64,000 nt of DNA from NCBI RefSeq assembly GCF_008326345.1, contig NZ_BJEN01000001.1, positions 62,001-126,000 of the forward strand. The letters are read 5' to 3'. The position numbers and the translations under genes were made by a program. The notes below the pieces were generated by a model, which made no database searches, was not told the DNA's origin, and worked only from the letters and a program-made list of their open reading frames with translations. Positions within the stretch are counted from its first letter, which is position 1. Each line of letters begins with the position of its first letter. Source of the stretch: Cutibacterium modestum (lineage in GTDB: Bacteria > Actinomycetota > Actinomycetes > Propionibacteriales > Propionibacteriaceae). Below are positions 28,691-38,946 of this stretch, in pieces.

Positions 28691-30301
28691 TTAGTTGTGC
28701 AAGGCATTCCGGGCGCGTCGGCGTCTTGGCTGCGTCCCGCGCCGATCGTCGACCACATCGTGGTTGGAGCGGTCTGCTGGCCGCCGCTCTTGATGTGGGG
28801 TGCCTTGGAGCCGTTGGGCATCCGAGTTGGGCGCAGAGCCCCTGACGACTTTGCCGTTACGGCGGCGGATGCGGTTTCGACGCGTGTTACCACCATCCTT
28901 GGAATCATTGCGAGAGCGCCGCCTCGTGGTCTTCCCAGAACTGCTATGGCTGTGGTGATGCTGCCGTCCCTTCTTTTCGGTATCACCCTTCCCGGCGCCG
29001 GCGATCTTACCGCGAGCGTCCTCGGGTATATCGAGATCGGTATACAGGTGTGGGGACGTGGAATAGGTTTCGACCGGTTCGGAAAGTTCGAGGTTAAGAG
29101 CCTTGTCGATGAGCTTCCAACGGGTGACGTCAGCCCAGTCAACGAGGGTGACGGCGACGCCCTTGGTGCCGGCGCGGCCAGTGCGGCCAATGCGGTGAAC
29201 GTAAGTTTTTTCGTCCTCGGGACACTCATGGTTGATGACGTGGGATACCCCGGTGACGTCAATGCCACGGGCAGCGACATCGGTCGCCACCAGAATGGTT
29301 ACGTCGCCATGACGGAACCTTTTGAGAGCCTTCTCACGGGCGACCTGTGTGAGATCACCGTGGATGGCGCGGGCTTTGAAACCACGGTCGTTGAGGTCGT
29401 CAGAAAGCCGCTGGCACGCACGCTTGGTGCGGCAGAAGATAATGACCTTCTCGGCGTCATTGGCTTGCAGAATGCGTCCAATGATTTCGATCTTGTCGAG
29501 GGGATGGGCCTGATATACAAACTGCTGGGTGTCGGGAACGGTGGCCTGAGTGTCGGCTCCCTCTGCGCGAACGTGAACTGGACGGTTCAGCTGAGACCGG
29601 GCCAAAGCCATAATCGGGGCCGGCATAGTGGCCGAAAACAGCATGGTTTGGCGCGGGGTCGGAGTGCGTCCGATGAGATTTTCGACGTCGGGCAGGAAAC
29701 CGAGATCCAGCATCTCGTCGGCCTCGTCAAGGACGACGATGTGCACGTGGGATAGATCGAGGTTTTTGCGCTGGGATAGGTCAAGAAGGCGTCCAGGAGT
29801 ACCGACGACAACGTCGACCCCCGCTTGGAGCGCGTCAATCTGCGGCTCATAGCCAACCCCGCCGTAGACGGTAAGGACGCGTGCGCCCCGGACAGAAGCG
29901 GCAGTTGAGATGTCTTGAGACACCTGGAGAGCCAACTCTCGGGTGGGGCACATCACGAGTGCCTGGGGCTTACCTTTAGTGGTGAGCTCTTCCCAACCTT
30001 CGTCACCAGGCAGGGTGATGCGCTGCAAGATAGTGATACCGAAGGCAAGGGTTTTGCCAGTGCCGGTACGAGCTTGCCCAATGAGATCCGTGCCTTCAAC
30101 GGCAATCGGGATCGACATGGCCTGGATGGGGAAGGGGGAGACGATACCCACTCCTTCCAATGCCTGGCAGATATCTTCTCGGACGCCGAGGTCGGCGAAG
30201 GAGGTGGGAACGGAAACAGTAGTCTCGGTCAGTGTCTTGGCCTCTTCGTGCGTGGGCCCATCCAGGCCCGGTGTCGTTGTTGTGACGTCGTCCAACGCCA
30301 C
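28691..30301 (-). CDS. DEAD-box ATP-dependent RNA helicase (RhlE/DeaD type)
   Basis: A 536-residue RNA helicase. Motifs: Q motif (FADLGVREDICQALEGVGIVSPFPIQ), I ARTGTGKT, Ia PTRELALQ, Ib TPGRLLDL, II VLDEADEML, III SAT, IV IIFCRTK, V VATDVAARGID and VI HRIGRTGRAG. The C-terminal 110 residues are basic and low complexity (KKGRQHHHSHSSSGKTTRRR), as in the Mycobacterium RhlE-type protein, and probably bind RNA. The minus-strand start ATG 30301 faces the ferritin-like gene across 85 bases. Likely role: ribosome assembly or mRNA turnover, particularly in the cold. Confidence 0.92.
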   Translation of the reverse strand: MALDDVTTTTPGLDGPTHEEAKTLTETTVSVPTSFADLGVREDICQALEGVGIVSPFPIQAMSIPIAVEGTDLIGQARTGTGKTLAFGITILQRITLPGDEGWEELTTKGKPQALVMCPTRELALQVSQDISTAASVRGARVLTVYGGVGYEPQIDALQAGVDVVVGTPGRLLDLSQRKNLDLSHVHIVVLDEADEMLDLGFLPDVENLIGRTPTPRQTMLFSATMPAPIMALARSQLNRPVHVRAEGADTQATVPDTQQFVYQAHPLDKIEIIGRILQANDAEKVIIFCRTKRACQRLSDDLNDRGFKARAIHGDLTQVAREKALKRFRHGDVTILVATDVAARGIDVTGVSHVINHECPEDEKTYVHRIGRTGRAGTKGVAVTLVDWADVTRWKLIDKALNLELSEPVETYSTSPHLYTDLDIPEDARGKIAGAGKGDTEKKGRQHHHSHSSSGKTTRRRSRNDSKDGGNTRRNRIRRRNGKVVRGSAPNSDAQRLQGTPHQERRPADRSNHDVVDDRRGTQPRRRRARNALHN

Positions 30302-30386
30302 GTCTGGTGCGGACCGGCGAGGTTACGCGTTCAACACACCAACAACCATGTTACCTCTCGTGTCATCAACCCTCTAGCCTGTTGGG

Positions 30387-31058
30387 GTGAGCATCGACGA
30401 CACGAACCCCAGTCACACTGCCGCTGCGACGATCTTCTGGTCTGTTGCAGCATCCTGCGCCTTGCACGGGTTTTCGGCGACAGTTGCCGGCATGGCGCTA
30501 GCCCCTGGGCTTGCGGAACGGTTTCTTATCGTCGATCGCAGCGCCGATATACAGCACACTCTGGCGGAGGCTAGGACTCGTCTCACAGACCGCGAAACAC
30601 TCGCTGAGGTTGAGCCTCTCATCGGTTCGGTAGAAGAATACGTTTCCGCCGAGGCATGGTCCCAGGTACTGTTGCGCGACCACATTCTGGTCGAGCTCAT
30701 TTCCGACTTCCTGGATCGGGTTGAGCCAAATCTCGAGCCCCAGCTTCATCCTGAGTGTGGGTCTTTTGGCCCGTGGCTGGGACGAGGTACTGAAAGCCGG
30801 GTGAGATGGGACGCAGCGATGCATCAGGTTCTCGCAGCGAAGCGAGATAAGTCTGGTGACTCTCTTTTTGCTCGGCGACTTGTAGGTGAGGTGTTGTCGG
30901 TGGCTCAGCGGCTCTTCGCTCGGCATCAGGGCCTCACCTCTGCACTGACCCACGCCGGTAGCGGTGAATTCGATGATCTTGATCTCATCAACGAAGTAAT
31001 GGCCGGTGTGCTTGGTGGCCACGATCAGCGCATGATTGAACTTGGCTTGGAGCCCTGA
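30387..31058 (+). CDS. Ferritin-like-fold protein
   Basis: A 223-residue, mostly helical protein with a GTG start at 30387. The helices contain carboxylate- and histidine-bearing segments (EAWSQVLLRDHILVELISDFLDRV, and DAAMHQVLAAKRD), as in the ferritin-like family found divergent from the DEAD helicase and next to DUF3107 in Actinobacteria (the Rv3210c-type neighbourhood). Members are related to tRNA-modifying diiron hydroxylases. I cannot assign a full diiron ligand set from sequence alone, so an enzymatic role is open. Confidence 0.65.
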   Translation: MSIDDTNPSHTAAATIFWSVAASCALHGFSATVAGMALAPGLAERFLIVDRSADIQHTLAEARTRLTDRETLAEVEPLIGSVEEYVSAEAWSQVLLRDHILVELISDFLDRVEPNLEPQLHPECGSFGPWLGRGTESRVRWDAAMHQVLAAKRDKSGDSLFARRLVGEVLSVAQRLFARHQGLTSALTHAGSGEFDDLDLINEVMAGVLGGHDQRMIELGLEP

Positions 31059-31127
31059 GAAAGCCCTTGGCGACAGTGGGAGTCCCGGCGATTTCCGAGA
31101 ACTCCGACAGCGTCGTCGTGACGAAGG

Positions 31128-31355
31128 TTAGAGGGTTCCGAATCCCACTTGACGGCTATTGGGCTGGCCCAGGTCGAGGTAGGCGATCCCACGAGCTGGA
31201 ATGAGGACCCTGCGGCCCTTGGCATCAGTCAAAGCGAGGATAGCGTTGGGCTGGGCCAGGCTCTCTTTGAGTTGCTGCTCGATGGCTTCGGCGCTCTCCT
31301 GAGCGTCGATACTGACTTCGCGTGCGGCGTTGACGATACCGATCTTGATCTCCAT
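31128..31355 (-). CDS. DUF3107 small protein (TB9.4-like)
   Basis: A 75-residue protein, MEIKIGIVNAAREVSIDAQ then ESAEAIEQQLKESL and DAKGRRVLIPARGIAYLDLG, the complete DUF3107 pattern (mycobacterial homologue Rv3208A/TB9.4). It is small, soluble and of unknown function, and nearly always next to the ferritin-like and DEAD helicase genes. It ends 69 bases from the convergent ferritin-like gene. It lies 21 bases after the PP2C gene on the same strand, so the two may be co-transcribed. Confidence 0.88.
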   Translation of the reverse strand: MEIKIGIVNAAREVSIDAQESAEAIEQQLKESLAQPNAILALTDAKGRRVLIPARGIAYLDLGQPNSRQVGFGTL

Positions 31356-31376
31356 GAGCTCAAACTTACCGTTAGA

Positions 31377-32234
31377 TCAAGAATCCCGACGCCACAGAGC
31401 CACCGTAGTATTGTCATGCCCGCCGCAATTATTGGCGTAGGCGATCAGTCCGTCGGCTACGTCCGTCGGAGAAGTGTGACCGTGATCGTCAGTGCGCGCC
31501 GTGCTGATGAGGTCGGCCATGAGCTGGGCCAAATCGTCGGAGTCCGGTACGTGGTTCCACAATCCGTCGCTGCACACTAACAACCATCCAGATTGCTGCG
31601 GCTGATAGGTCATAATGCGGGGCGCAACATCGGCAGCGGATGCACCGACCCATCTTGTGATGGCGTGAGCGCCGATTCCCCTCTCGGCCTCTTCCCGAGA
31701 CAATCCCATATCCATTTGGGCCTGGGCCATCGAGTCGTCAATCGAGAGGCGAATGGGGTCGCCGTTATCAGGGAACCAGTACGTGCGGGTGTCGCCAATA
31801 TTGCCGACGACAAGACGATCTTGGGTAGCAACTGCTGCAGCCAGGGTGCACGCACCGATCGGATCCGATCCATTGACCACCGCCTCATGGGCTTTTCGGA
31901 AAGCGCGTTCGAACAAGGTGACGGTGTCGTCGTCGTTGGTCGGCATGCCCTGGTCCATCGTTGTCGTAAGGTAGTCGCGCGCAGTGTGGGAAGCGATCCT
32001 GGCGCATTCCTCGGCTCCCTCGGTTGAGGAGACACCATCAGCGACGACAAGGACAATGTAGTGTCCTGAACCGTCAATACCCAGGGCTGCCGCATCCTGA
32101 TTAGTCTCGTGACGCAGCCCAATATGCGACGCACACGCGACATCTCCACGCGCCGCGGCTCTGGCGGTGAGGTCCACTCGTGAGGTGGCGGCGGTATCGG
32201 GTTTCACGACGTTGGACTGGTCCGGCTCGTTCAT
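31377..32234 (-). CDS. PP2C-family serine/threonine protein phosphatase
   Basis: A 285-residue cytoplasmic phosphatase without a membrane segment. Metal-site motifs: RHETNQDAAALG (motif 1-2), VVADGVSSTEGAEECAR (motif 2, DG), GACTLAAAV, VVGNIGDTRTYWF (motif GD), LLVCSDGLWNHV (motif 8) and GGHDNTTVALWRR (motif 11). It probably counteracts PknB-type kinases or acts on a stress-response partner. The ATG at 32234 has GAGGACC upstream, preferred over TTG 32255. Divergent from adnA. Confidence 0.88.
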   Translation of the reverse strand: MNEPDQSNVVKPDTAATSRVDLTARAAARGDVACASHIGLRHETNQDAAALGIDGSGHYIVLVVADGVSSTEGAEECARIASHTARDYLTTTMDQGMPTNDDDTVTLFERAFRKAHEAVVNGSDPIGACTLAAAVATQDRLVVGNIGDTRTYWFPDNGDPIRLSIDDSMAQAQMDMGLSREEAERGIGAHAITRWVGASAADVAPRIMTYQPQQSGWLLVCSDGLWNHVPDSDDLAQLMADLISTARTDDHGHTSPTDVADGLIAYANNCGGHDNTTVALWRRDS

Positions 32235-32426
32235 GAAGGTCCTCAGGCTGGGCAAGTAATTTCCGTGTGGCCGCTGGGGCCGCGGATTACGCTCACCGTG
32301 ATCGTGTCAGTGGTGGATGGGCGTCTGCTGACACGTTCGTAGCGAGCTATTCGGTGCACGGATGTGCCTCATTGTGTGAGACAACAGTTCCACCCTACTC
32401 ATATGGCAAGCAGCTGCAGCTAGGAG

Positions 32427-35400
32427 ATGGCCCCTAACAACGTTGTTCTGTGTCACCGCCATGGGCTTTCGCTAAATCTGTCAGAGGGTCCTGGTGAGAT
32501 GTGTGTCATGCATGGTTGGGATGATCCCCAGGCTCGTGTGCTTGCCGATGACGCCGACATGGTCCTCGTCATGGGCGGGCCGGGTACAGGGCGGACAAGC
32601 CTATGTCTCGAAATTGCAGCGCGACATGTTGCCTCCGGGGGGCTGTTATCTGATGTCTTGGTGTTGGCTCAGACACGGCCATCGGCCCAGGCTTTACGTA
32701 CTGCGCTCGTTCGTCGGCTCGCAGGTGCTCACCTAGAGCCTCAGGTTATGACGGTCCATGCTCTCGCCCGACGTATCGTCGCCTCCCCGTCGCGGCGGTT
32801 GCTCACGGCGCCGGAGCAGGAGTTTCGGATGAGGGAACTTCTTGCTGCACGAGACATGTCTGATTGGCCTGACGAGTTACGCACCTGCGCCGGAACGGCG
32901 CAGTTTGCCTCTGACGTCAGGGTAATGGCGGCGCGTCTGCGTCAGGAAGGATGCGACCCGCAAGATCTGACTGACGCGGGCGTCACGTGGGGAGTGCCCG
33001 AATGGCGAGTATTGGGGCCCTTCCTGGCCGACTACTTGGACGTTCTCGATTTGGAGGGGACACTCGACTATGCCGAGGCTGTCCATCGGGCTCGGATCGC
33101 GTTGACCCGGCCAGGAGCCGATATTGAGGTGCGATCGCGGATCAAGCTCCTCATCTGTGACGACGTGGTCGAATGCGACTCGTCCCAGATTCGTTTTCTC
33201 TCTCAGATTGCGCGATGTCATATTCCCTGTGTATTGACCGCGGATCCCGACCAAACGATCTATGGGTTCCGTGGTGCCGTTGCGGAACGGCTTGACGAGG
33301 TCATCGATGAGTTCCCCGACGTGTCGGTTCACCATCTGGCAACGAATTACCGCAACAGCCAGCACATTGCTGAGGTCGTCGAGAGCTTGCGAACGAGGAT
33401 GCCTGCGGTGCCGTCATCAAGTCAGCTGCGTCGTCGTGCCAACCACAGCGCCGTTACTGAGGACGGAACCGTAGCGGCCGTGCGAGCCCCTAGCATGACC
33501 CGATTGGTCAGAAAGATCGCCGGCACACTGCGTCACGCACATGTCGCTGACGGCGTGGCGTGGCGGAATATGGCAGTGGTCACTCGCCATGGCGGTGAGT
33601 TGGGCATTATTGCGACGGTGCTTGCGGCCGAGGATATTCCGGTTTTGAGGTCGCGTGATGAACATGCGTTGTCGGACATTAACGCCGTCACGCACATCGT
33701 GAATGCGTTGGCGATAGCAGTTGCTCTGGCCTCAGGAAGGCAACCTAGCGATCGAGATGTTGCGACGCTTCTGTCGAATCCGCTAGCGGGGATTGATCGT
33801 AGCCTCGTTCATAGGCTAGAAACCTGGTGCCGCCTGGTGCGCGGTATTGACATCGACTGGCCACTGTTGGGGGAGCTCGGTGCTGATCCGATGGCCGCAG
33901 TGGCGGCCGAGCGAGGTAATGAGAGGCCTGAGGATGGCAGTCGGGCTGAGGTTGACGGCCGAGCTGAGGAGGCCGGCAAGGAGGGGTCCGAGACGGCGCA
34001 CGAGGCGTACTCAGTACCTCCAGGATTACGAGCCCTCGCCCAGCCACTAGCGATGATGGTTCAGCGGGTGCAACGTGCCGCGGATCTCCTGCGCTCTGAT
34101 GCTAGCTGTCATGAAGCATTGTGGGCCTTGTGGCAGGGCAGTTCGTGGACATCGTCGCTGCGTAGTCGAGCCTTGGCCGGAGATTCTGCGGCCGACCGCG
34201 ACCTGGATGGCTTGTGCTCGCTTTTTGATATGGCTGACGGTGCCCAAACAATGGCGGGAATAGCAGGCGCTCGACGTCTGATCGAAGTAGTGCGACAGGA
34301 GCAGATCCCAGCTGATCGAGCGCGCGAATCCGATGAGGACCGTGATGGGGTGAGCGTTGTGACAGCCCACCGCGTTAAAGGGCGCGAATTTGACGTCGTC
34401 GCCGTATGCGGCCTCGAAGAAGGTAATTGGCCCGCTGATAACCACACGGGATCCCTGGTCCGTGCAGACCGCTGGTCTCCCGACAGCCTCGTCGCCGCGC
34501 CTGGATGGTCAGAAAACCTTCGGGCTGAAACGAGACTATTACTCGTGGCATGTTCACGAGCGCGTCGCCAGTTATTGTTGTGTACGGTCGAGTCCGCCGA
34601 GGAGGGAAAACGCCCATCTGGGCTGGTTGCTGGGCTTCCCCACGTCGAGGATCATGTTGATTCGCTGAACTTCACCAGTCTCACTGAACTCGTCGGCGAG
34701 TTGCGTCGAGTCGTTGTCGACAACTCTGAACTGCCGGGAGTCCGGGCTGAGGCACAAGCATTGCTTGATGACTTGCGCGTCGAAAAGCATCGTGGGCGGC
34801 AGTTGGTGCCACAAGCTGATCCTTCGACCTGGTGGTGCCAAGGGGCTCCCCATCAGGCGGACGTGGCCGGGGAGATAGAGCTCAGCGCGTCCCATATCGG
34901 AGAACTGCTCACCTGTCCGCGACGATGGTTTATGACCCGTCGCGCCGGTGCCAGCAGCGGATCCGCTTTTCAGGCGAGTATTGGCTCTCTCGTGCACCGA
35001 ATCTGTGCGGAGAACATGGGTCATTGGTCTCTACCTGGCGCTCTGACTGAATTAGAAGAGGCATGGCCTGAAATCGACGTGACGGCGGAATGGCAGCGTA
35101 ACGCTAAATTAGCGGATGCGAAAGCAGCAGTGCAGCGCTTTGACGGGTGGTTGCAGTCGCGTCATCGTCAGCTCATCGGGACTGAGGTGCGGGTCGATGG
35201 CACGATCGAGGTCCCGTCTGGCACGGCGCGAGTGCGCGGTAGCATCGACCGACTCGAGCGCGACGCAGAAGGCGCGTGTTACGTGGTGGATCTCAAAACT
35301 GGGGCCAGTCAGAGTGAGGAGACTAAACGATCCCACCGGCTACAAATTGGCGTGTACCAAGCCGTCGTCGCGTCCGGGGGAGTCAAAACTATAGGTCCGA

Positions 35401-35708
35401 AACCTGTCAGCGGTGCCGAATTAGTGCATCTTCAGATCGGCGCAGGTAAAGGCAAGTTAAGTCCGAAAGTTGACCATCAGAGTGGGCTTGCCGATGTGCC
35501 TTGGCCTAACGAGATCGACCCTGTCGACGGCTGCCGTAATTGGATTGAGGCCAGCGTTGATAAGGCCTTGAGAATTGTCATATCGGGCGACTACCCCGCA
35601 GTTGTGAATAGAGGCTGCGGTCATTGTCCTGCCAAAGCTGGATGCCCCGCGCTGGTACCAATGGATCCGGCAACTGCACGTTCAAACCGACGAAGGAATG
35701 CCTTATGA
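32427..35708 (+). CDS. adnA: Helicase-nuclease subunit AdnA (UvrD-like motor plus RecB-type nuclease)
   Basis: First subunit of the actinobacterial AdnAB DNA end-resection machine. The 1093 residues begin with an SF1 motor whose Walker A is GGPGTGRTS (residues 50-58), arginine replacing the usual lysine at residue 56. It continues with DPDQTIYGFRGA, a motif VI-like LLVACSRARRQLLL, and a C-terminal nuclease: LLTCPRRWFM near residue 830, VVDLKTGAS near residue 952, and CGHCPAKAGC near residue 1070, the cysteine spacing of a [4Fe-4S]-stapled AddB/RecB nuclease. Start ATG 32427 is tight against AGGAG, so a later start before residue 29 is possible. It overlaps adnB as ATGA. In mycobacteria the AdnB motor drives translocation, which fits the degenerate Walker lysine here. 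Confidence 0.88.
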   Translation: MAPNNVVLCHRHGLSLNLSEGPGEMCVMHGWDDPQARVLADDADMVLVMGGPGTGRTSLCLEIAARHVASGGLLSDVLVLAQTRPSAQALRTALVRRLAGAHLEPQVMTVHALARRIVASPSRRLLTAPEQEFRMRELLAARDMSDWPDELRTCAGTAQFASDVRVMAARLRQEGCDPQDLTDAGVTWGVPEWRVLGPFLADYLDVLDLEGTLDYAEAVHRARIALTRPGADIEVRSRIKLLICDDVVECDSSQIRFLSQIARCHIPCVLTADPDQTIYGFRGAVAERLDEVIDEFPDVSVHHLATNYRNSQHIAEVVESLRTRMPAVPSSSQLRRRANHSAVTEDGTVAAVRAPSMTRLVRKIAGTLRHAHVADGVAWRNMAVVTRHGGELGIIATVLAAEDIPVLRSRDEHALSDINAVTHIVNALAIAVALASGRQPSDRDVATLLSNPLAGIDRSLVHRLETWCRLVRGIDIDWPLLGELGADPMAAVAAERGNERPEDGSRAEVDGRAEEAGKEGSETAHEAYSVPPGLRALAQPLAMMVQRVQRAADLLRSDASCHEALWALWQGSSWTSSLRSRALAGDSAADRDLDGLCSLFDMADGAQTMAGIAGARRLIEVVRQEQIPADRARESDEDRDGVSVVTAHRVKGREFDVVAVCGLEEGNWPADNHTGSLVRADRWSPDSLVAAPGWSENLRAETRLLLVACSRARRQLLLCTVESAEEGKRPSGLVAGLPHVEDHVDSLNFTSLTELVGELRRVVVDNSELPGVRAEAQALLDDLRVEKHRGRQLVPQADPSTWWCQGAPHQADVAGEIELSASHIGELLTCPRRWFMTRRAGASSGSAFQASIGSLVHRICAENMGHWSLPGALTELEEAWPEIDVTAEWQRNAKLADAKAAVQRFDGWLQSRHRQLIGTEVRVDGTIEVPSGTARVRGSIDRLERDAEGACYVVDLKTGASQSEETKRSHRLQIGVYQAVVASGGVKTIGPKPVSGAELVHLQIGAGKGKLSPKVDHQSGLADVPWPNEIDPVDGCRNWIEASVDKALRIVISGDYPAVVNRGCGHCPAKAGCPALVPMDPATARSNRRRNAL

Positions 35709-38700
35709 CGGTCATGACTAACAATGGTTCGATTGATGGCGTTGATGTGGCAGGGCTGCTAGGCATCCCCATTTCTGCCGAGCAAGAGAGAGCGGTGAGA
35801 GCGCCATTGGATCCTTGCGTCGTTATTGCCGGTGCGGGAACGGGTAAGACAACGGTGATGGCTGCTCGCGTAGTGTGGCTTGTCGCTAGTGGACTGGTGA
35901 GCCCGGAAGAAATCCTCGGGTTGACATTTACCAACAAAGCGACGATGGAATTATCCGAGCGCATTGAATCCAACCTCACTCGGGTGGGCCTGCTGAAACC
36001 AGATCAGCCCCGCCCGACGGTGGCGACCTATGACAGCTTTGCGGGGACACTAGTAGGCGACTATGGAGCCTGGGACGGTATTAACACCGGAGCACACCTC
36101 ATGACTGGCGCCAGGGCGTACCAGCTCGCTTCAGAGGTCGTTGTGGGACTCGACAAGGCTCCACTAGCCGCGACCCATCTGGGGCCGACGCCCATAGCCC
36201 AAGCAGTAGTGAAACTAGCCGCGGCCATGGCCTCGCACGACGCAAGTCCGGACGAGGTGAGGAAAGCTGATGCCCGGTGGCGTCAGATGCTCCTCGACGC
36301 CCCGACTAAAAAGGGAGGTGGCAGATATGCTGATATCGATACATGGCTTTCACGAGTAGATGAGCGCGAAGAATTCCTCGAACTTGTCGCGGCTTATCAG
36401 GAACTCAAGAAAGAACGCGGATTAGTTGAGTTTGGCGACCGTATGGTTCAGGCCCTCCATCTGGTAACTCATCACCCGCGGGTGGGGGAGGAGTTGAGGG
36501 CGCGATACCGTGTTGTTCTCCTTGACGAGTATCAAGATACATCGTCGGCCCAAGCTGACGTGCTTGCTGCGCTGTTTTCGGGTCCAGATTCATCTCATGG
36601 CATGGGGCACCCGGTGATGGCTGTCGGTGACCCGCTTCAGGCTATTTATGAATGGCGTGGTGCGGCAGCCAGTAACATCTTGGAATTCCATCGGCGCTTT
36701 CCGGATAAGGAATGGAATCCAGCTCAGGTACTTTCTCTCACAACTAACCGAAGATGCGCCGATCAAATCATTAATGCCGCCAATATGGCATCTGAAGAGT
36801 TGCGAGAACGGTTATCTTCGACGATGAATTTTGACAATGATGCTCCCGCCGGCGATCGGGCAGATGTGGCAGTCGGCCAGCCTCTCGTCGCCCCCGAGGG
36901 GAATCGACCTGGTGAGGTCACGGTGGCCGCATACCCCGACTGGGCTGAGGAATGTCGTGCGTGCGCCGACATCGTGGTCGAAGCCAAAGAACGTGGCATC
37001 ATCACCCACTGGTCTGATGCCGCAATCCTTGTTCGACGCAATTCGGACGTGGCCGACCTCTACGACGCCCTCAGTACCCGTGATGTCCCAGTGCGATTAG
37101 CGAACTTGTCTGGACTGCTTCGACTCCCAGACATTGCCATGGTGGTTGCGCATCTTCGGTTATTGGTGGACCGTCAAGACGATGCAGCGATGGCGACTCT
37201 GCTTGCCTCCCCACGACTTGGACTCGGCACTGACGACCTGGCGATGGTGTATCGACGCGCCCGCGTATTGGCGAAAACCCGCGCGCAGGCCGATGGGCTG
37301 GACCCCGACGATGTTGAGGTTCACCTGTGTGACGCCGTCATGGAAAGACGACCAGGCGGTCACGAACGGCTGCAGCATGCGCTGGCACGGGTATGCGCCG
37401 AAATCGTTGACGTCGAAGCGCACCAGGGAGATAGTCCCGACGACTTGGTTCTACTCATTGAGGCCATTACCGGACTCGTCGACGATATGGCCGCTGACGA
37501 CCCGCACCGCAGTGCAGCTCGGCGAGACCACCTGGATGCGCTATGGGACGAAATACGTGAAGCTCGTCGCAGTGACCCCACGATGACGACCGCAGGAATT
37601 GTCGCCTGGCTCGCGGCGGAAGAGGATTTTGGTGACGGGCTTGCGCGAGCCGCTACTGACGACCGCGACGCCGTAACGGTGTCGACAGTTCATGGGGCCA
37701 AGGGCTTGGAATGGCCGCTGGTCATGATCCCCGACATGGCTCAAGGCGTATTCCCGTCAACGGCGAGTCCAGACAACTTCACCTCGGTGGCTGCTGTGCT
37801 GCCATCCTTCGCCAGAGGAGATGCCAACGACGTAAATCATCCAGCGTCGGGAAGTGTCGCCGATGCCAAGGCCTACGTAGCGGCGCTCAAGGAAGATTCC
37901 CAGTGGGCTGAGGCCCGACTCGCTTATGTGGCCCTCACCCGGGCCAAAGAGCGATTAGTCGTGTCGTGGCACAAATGGAGTCCATACCGCAAAGCCGGCT
38001 TAGAGCCAGGCCGATATGCAGGGCTTCTTGCCGACATGCTTGGAACGGAGTGGCCGGACTTCGGTGAACGCCCTAACAACGACGTTCAGGCCGGCACATC
38101 CTGGCCTGTGATCGCCGAAGATGTGGATCACGGCCCCATCGACAACGTATACCAGTCCGTTGATGATCCTGGACAGGCCGATCGGGTGAATACATGGCGG
38201 TCCGATGCTGACGCTCTGCTTAAAGATGCCAGACGACGCATCGATCTGGAGGATGACGTTATGCTTCCACCCCGCCTGACGACCTCGCAGATGGTGAGGC
38301 TCAATGCAAATCCCCGGGCTTTCCGAGAGGAGTTGCGTCGCCCCATGCCTCGACCAGCAGACAGGGGATCTGGCATTGGTACGGCATTCCATGAGTGGGT
38401 GAGTCGACGGCTCGCGCCAACCGCACCGATTCCACTGTTCGATGCCGACGAGATCGCAGAGCTGGAGGAGGATGATTTCGCACCTGAGGTCGTCGCAGCT
38501 GAGCCCGGCGGCGCTGAGGGACATGCGCTGCGAAGCCTGTGCCAAGCCTTCGAAGAAAGTCGGTGGGTGGACGCCACTGTGCTGGCCATCGAGAAATCCT
38601 TTGTTATGACGATTGGTCAGACGGTCGTGCGGGGTCGTCTTGACGCCGTTGTCGCTGACCCGGATCATCCTGGAGACGAGCTCGTTATTGATTGGAAGAC

Positions 38701-38920
38701 CTCACGACCAGGTTCAGCGGACCCGCTTCAGCTATCCATCTATCGGCTGGCCTGGGCGCAGGCGAGGGGAATTGACCTGTCGAGGGTGCGTGCGGTCTTC
38801 CACCACGTTGGTGCAAACAAAACGATTAGTGCCGAGCCATTTTTAGATGCAGATGAAGTGGCAGTGATGTTGACGACGGCGTCTTCGGGTGGGCCAGTGG
38901 GGCATGGGCCTGAGGCGTGA
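35705..38920 (+). CDS. adnB: Helicase-nuclease subunit AdnB (UvrD-like motor plus nuclease)
   Basis: Second AdnAB subunit, 1071 residues, starting at the ATG that overlaps the adnA stop. Its motor is intact: Walker A GAGTGKTT (residues 43-50), TFTNKATMELSERI, motif II LLDEYQDTSSAQ, motif III GDPLQAIYEWRGA, motif V TVHGAKGLEWPLV and motif VI YVALTRAKERLVV. The C-terminal nuclease carries GTAFHEWV and ELVIDWKTSRPG, a complete D..K catalytic pair. Together with AdnA it resects double-strand ends. nudC follows 26 bases later, as in other Actinobacteria. Confidence 0.9.
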   Translation: MTVMTNNGSIDGVDVAGLLGIPISAEQERAVRAPLDPCVVIAGAGTGKTTVMAARVVWLVASGLVSPEEILGLTFTNKATMELSERIESNLTRVGLLKPDQPRPTVATYDSFAGTLVGDYGAWDGINTGAHLMTGARAYQLASEVVVGLDKAPLAATHLGPTPIAQAVVKLAAAMASHDASPDEVRKADARWRQMLLDAPTKKGGGRYADIDTWLSRVDEREEFLELVAAYQELKKERGLVEFGDRMVQALHLVTHHPRVGEELRARYRVVLLDEYQDTSSAQADVLAALFSGPDSSHGMGHPVMAVGDPLQAIYEWRGAAASNILEFHRRFPDKEWNPAQVLSLTTNRRCADQIINAANMASEELRERLSSTMNFDNDAPAGDRADVAVGQPLVAPEGNRPGEVTVAAYPDWAEECRACADIVVEAKERGIITHWSDAAILVRRNSDVADLYDALSTRDVPVRLANLSGLLRLPDIAMVVAHLRLLVDRQDDAAMATLLASPRLGLGTDDLAMVYRRARVLAKTRAQADGLDPDDVEVHLCDAVMERRPGGHERLQHALARVCAEIVDVEAHQGDSPDDLVLLIEAITGLVDDMAADDPHRSAARRDHLDALWDEIREARRSDPTMTTAGIVAWLAAEEDFGDGLARAATDDRDAVTVSTVHGAKGLEWPLVMIPDMAQGVFPSTASPDNFTSVAAVLPSFARGDANDVNHPASGSVADAKAYVAALKEDSQWAEARLAYVALTRAKERLVVSWHKWSPYRKAGLEPGRYAGLLADMLGTEWPDFGERPNNDVQAGTSWPVIAEDVDHGPIDNVYQSVDDPGQADRVNTWRSDADALLKDARRRIDLEDDVMLPPRLTTSQMVRLNANPRAFREELRRPMPRPADRGSGIGTAFHEWVSRRLAPTAPIPLFDADEIAELEEDDFAPEVVAAEPGGAEGHALRSLCQAFEESRWVDATVLAIEKSFVMTIGQTVVRGRLDAVVADPDHPGDELVIDWKTSRPGSADPLQLSIYRLAWAQARGIDLSRVRAVFHHVGANKTISAEPFLDADEVAVMLTTASSGGPVGHGPEA

Positions 38921-38946
38921 GTTCATATCGGGTTTAAAGTGGCGGC

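Noticed and set aside
28673-29755. A 360-codon plus-strand open frame opposite the DEAD helicase
   Set aside because: Glycine- and valine-rich composition without any motif; the minus strand encodes the complete DEAD-box motif set over the same bases.
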